A DNA stretch of 32,434 nucleotides from an uncultured Clostridia bacterium (GTDB lineage: Bacteria > Bacillota > Clostridia > Oscillospirales > Ruminococcaceae): assembly GCA_947625915.1 (NCBI GenBank), contig CANQPX010000022.1, positions 1 to 32,434 on the forward strand, written 5' to 3'. Shown piece by piece: positions 31,622 through 32,434 of the stretch (positions within the stretch are counted from its first letter, which is position 1; the number at the start of each line of letters is the position of its first letter). The position numbers and the translations under genes were made by a program. The notes under the pieces were generated by a model. The model saw only the letters and a program-made list of their open reading frames with translations, had not been told where the DNA came from and did no database searches.

Positions 31622-32434
31622 TCAGCAGTCGCAGGACGAGTTATCGTCCTTTCCCGTATCGCAGCAGCCGCACTTGCAGTTATCATTTCCGCTTGGGTGC
31701 GGGAAAAACTGCTCGGTAGGAAATTCTATCCTGTCGAAAATATCACAGGGAGCCTCCGATGCCGCCGAAGTCGAGCAGTCCTTGCAAGGTATGCAGTAAT
31801 CATACGCGGGAACTATCATCGATACTGGGCGTGAAAGCTGTATGATCGAGAACAATCCTACGGATACTGCCAGAGTTCTTTCCAGACCGGGCTTCGGACA
31901 AGGATTAGGGCAGCAGCAGTTCTGCGGACCGTGATCCTGTTCGTTTGTGCATGGAACGCAAATAAGTTTTGCGTCCAGAGCAACGGGATCGACTATCTGG
32001 ATAGTAGCTTTCGGAGCGGAAGAACTTGCGCCTTTTTCGCATGAGCAGCAATCCTCGCTTATGGTTACGGGGAATTCCTGTTCGCTGGTGAAAACTTTTG
32101 CATTTCCCTCGCCGCCGTAGAGGATAACTCTCTTGTTCCACAGCGCAGTGCCACAGAGCAGAGTTCCCATAGTGGGCTGGCAGAAAGTCTTTGCATACGC
32201 TTCCGCAGTGACTTTGAATCTGTAAGTAATATCTACCGAGTAATATCCCGATTTGAACGGAACAGAATCCACCGAAATGCAGACTGCATCAACTTCGATA
32301 CAACGAGGCTTTACTATGTTCATATCGTCCGTTATCTCGGCAGAGTCTTCGCACAAAGTGACCGGAAGCTCATAGATGCAGTCGCGGTCAGAGCAGCTGT
32401 CAAAGATGCGCTGAACCTCTATGCAAACCGCTTC
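31622..32434 (-). CDS. Cysteine-rich protein, partial (N-terminus outside the window)
   Basis: The frame stays open to the window edge, so at least 270 residues are present and the start is missing. The visible N-terminal part reads EAVCIEVQRIFDSCSDRDC, followed by a beta-rich region (GYYSVDITYRFKVTAEAY, NKRVILYGGEGNAKVFTSE). A middle segment has CxxC-like and CCCPNPCPKPG clusters, and the tail reads CKCGCCDTGKDDNSSCDC. No membrane segment or zinc-enzyme motif is visible. Similar Cys-rich proteins with an SCSDRDC-like N-terminus occur in sporulating clostridia, and a coat or surface role is plausible, but this is a guess. It has its own terminator. Confidence 0.85.
   Translation of the reverse strand, partial: EAVCIEVQRIFDSCSDRDCIYELPVTLCEDSAEITDDMNIVKPRCIEVDAVCISVDSVPFKSGYYSVDITYRFKVTAEAYAKTFCQPTMGTLLCGTALWNKRVILYGGEGNAKVFTSEQEFPVTISEDCCSCEKGASSSAPKATIQIVDPVALDAKLICVPCTNEQDHGPQNCCCPNPCPKPGLERTLAVSVGLFSIIQLSRPVSMIVPAYDYCIPCKDCSTSAASEAPCDIFDRIEFPTEQFFPHPSGNDNCKCGCCDTGKDDNSSCDC

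Overview
The window looks like ordinary chromosome from a spore-forming clostridial Firmicute. An Oscillospiraceae/Ruminococcus-type anaerobe is my best guess. The reasons are spoIVB and a spoIVFB-type protease, strong purine-rich ribosome binding sites, consensus sigma-A promoters, a gene order of tig-clpP-clpX-lon and rplS-lepB-rbgA-rnhB-yraN, a YerC/TrpR-like regulator, and the paired radical-SAM/DUF2344 genes. Almost every gene lies on the minus strand. Only a small membrane protein and a LacI-family regulator (about 1.9-3.5 kb) are on the plus strand. I see no phage, transposase, CRISPR array or rRNA.

Layout, left to right. (1) 1-310: a minus-strand tRNA operon, Val-Asp-Gly and the start of a probable Cys tRNA, behind a perfect consensus promoter. 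(2) 416-1681: spoIVB. (3) 1888-3487: plus-strand membrane protein and LacI-type repressor, the latter behind a possible 7-codon leader. (4) 3493-3888: a 396-bp element with 40-bp terminal inverted repeats and seven internal perfect hairpins. It is the only gene-free stretch over 300 bp. (5) 3893-7275: operon yerC-like regulator, methyltransferase, hslO, repeat-containing lipoprotein. (6) 7291-9300: engB-lysA. (7) 9380-11259: a three-gene operon of an unknown protein, a nitrilase-family amidohydrolase and a GNAT acetyltransferase. (8) 11310-17248: the proteostasis block lon, clpX, clpP, tig. (9) 17302-22671: rplS with a structured leader, then lepB, rbgA, rnhB, yraN, thrC and a metallophosphoesterase. 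(10) 22704-26120: a short SpoIVFA-like membrane protein, an M50 protease, a B12-type radical SAM protein and its DUF2344 partner. (11) 26170-31499: tmk, DUF2156, DJ-1, 5-formyl-THF cyclo-ligase, mltG, U32 peptidase. (12) 31622-end: a cysteine-rich protein cut by the window edge.

Together these are mainly housekeeping functions: translation and ribosome assembly, protein folding and turnover, cell-wall processing, threonine/lysine synthesis, and late sporulation signalling. No clearly new defence or biosynthetic system is visible. The points most worth a second look are the palindromic element at 3.5-3.9 kb, the shortened SpoIVFA-position protein next to the M50 protease, the inverted repeat over the yerC promoter, the minicistron before the LacI gene, the three-repeat lipoprotein and the cysteine-rich protein at the right edge.
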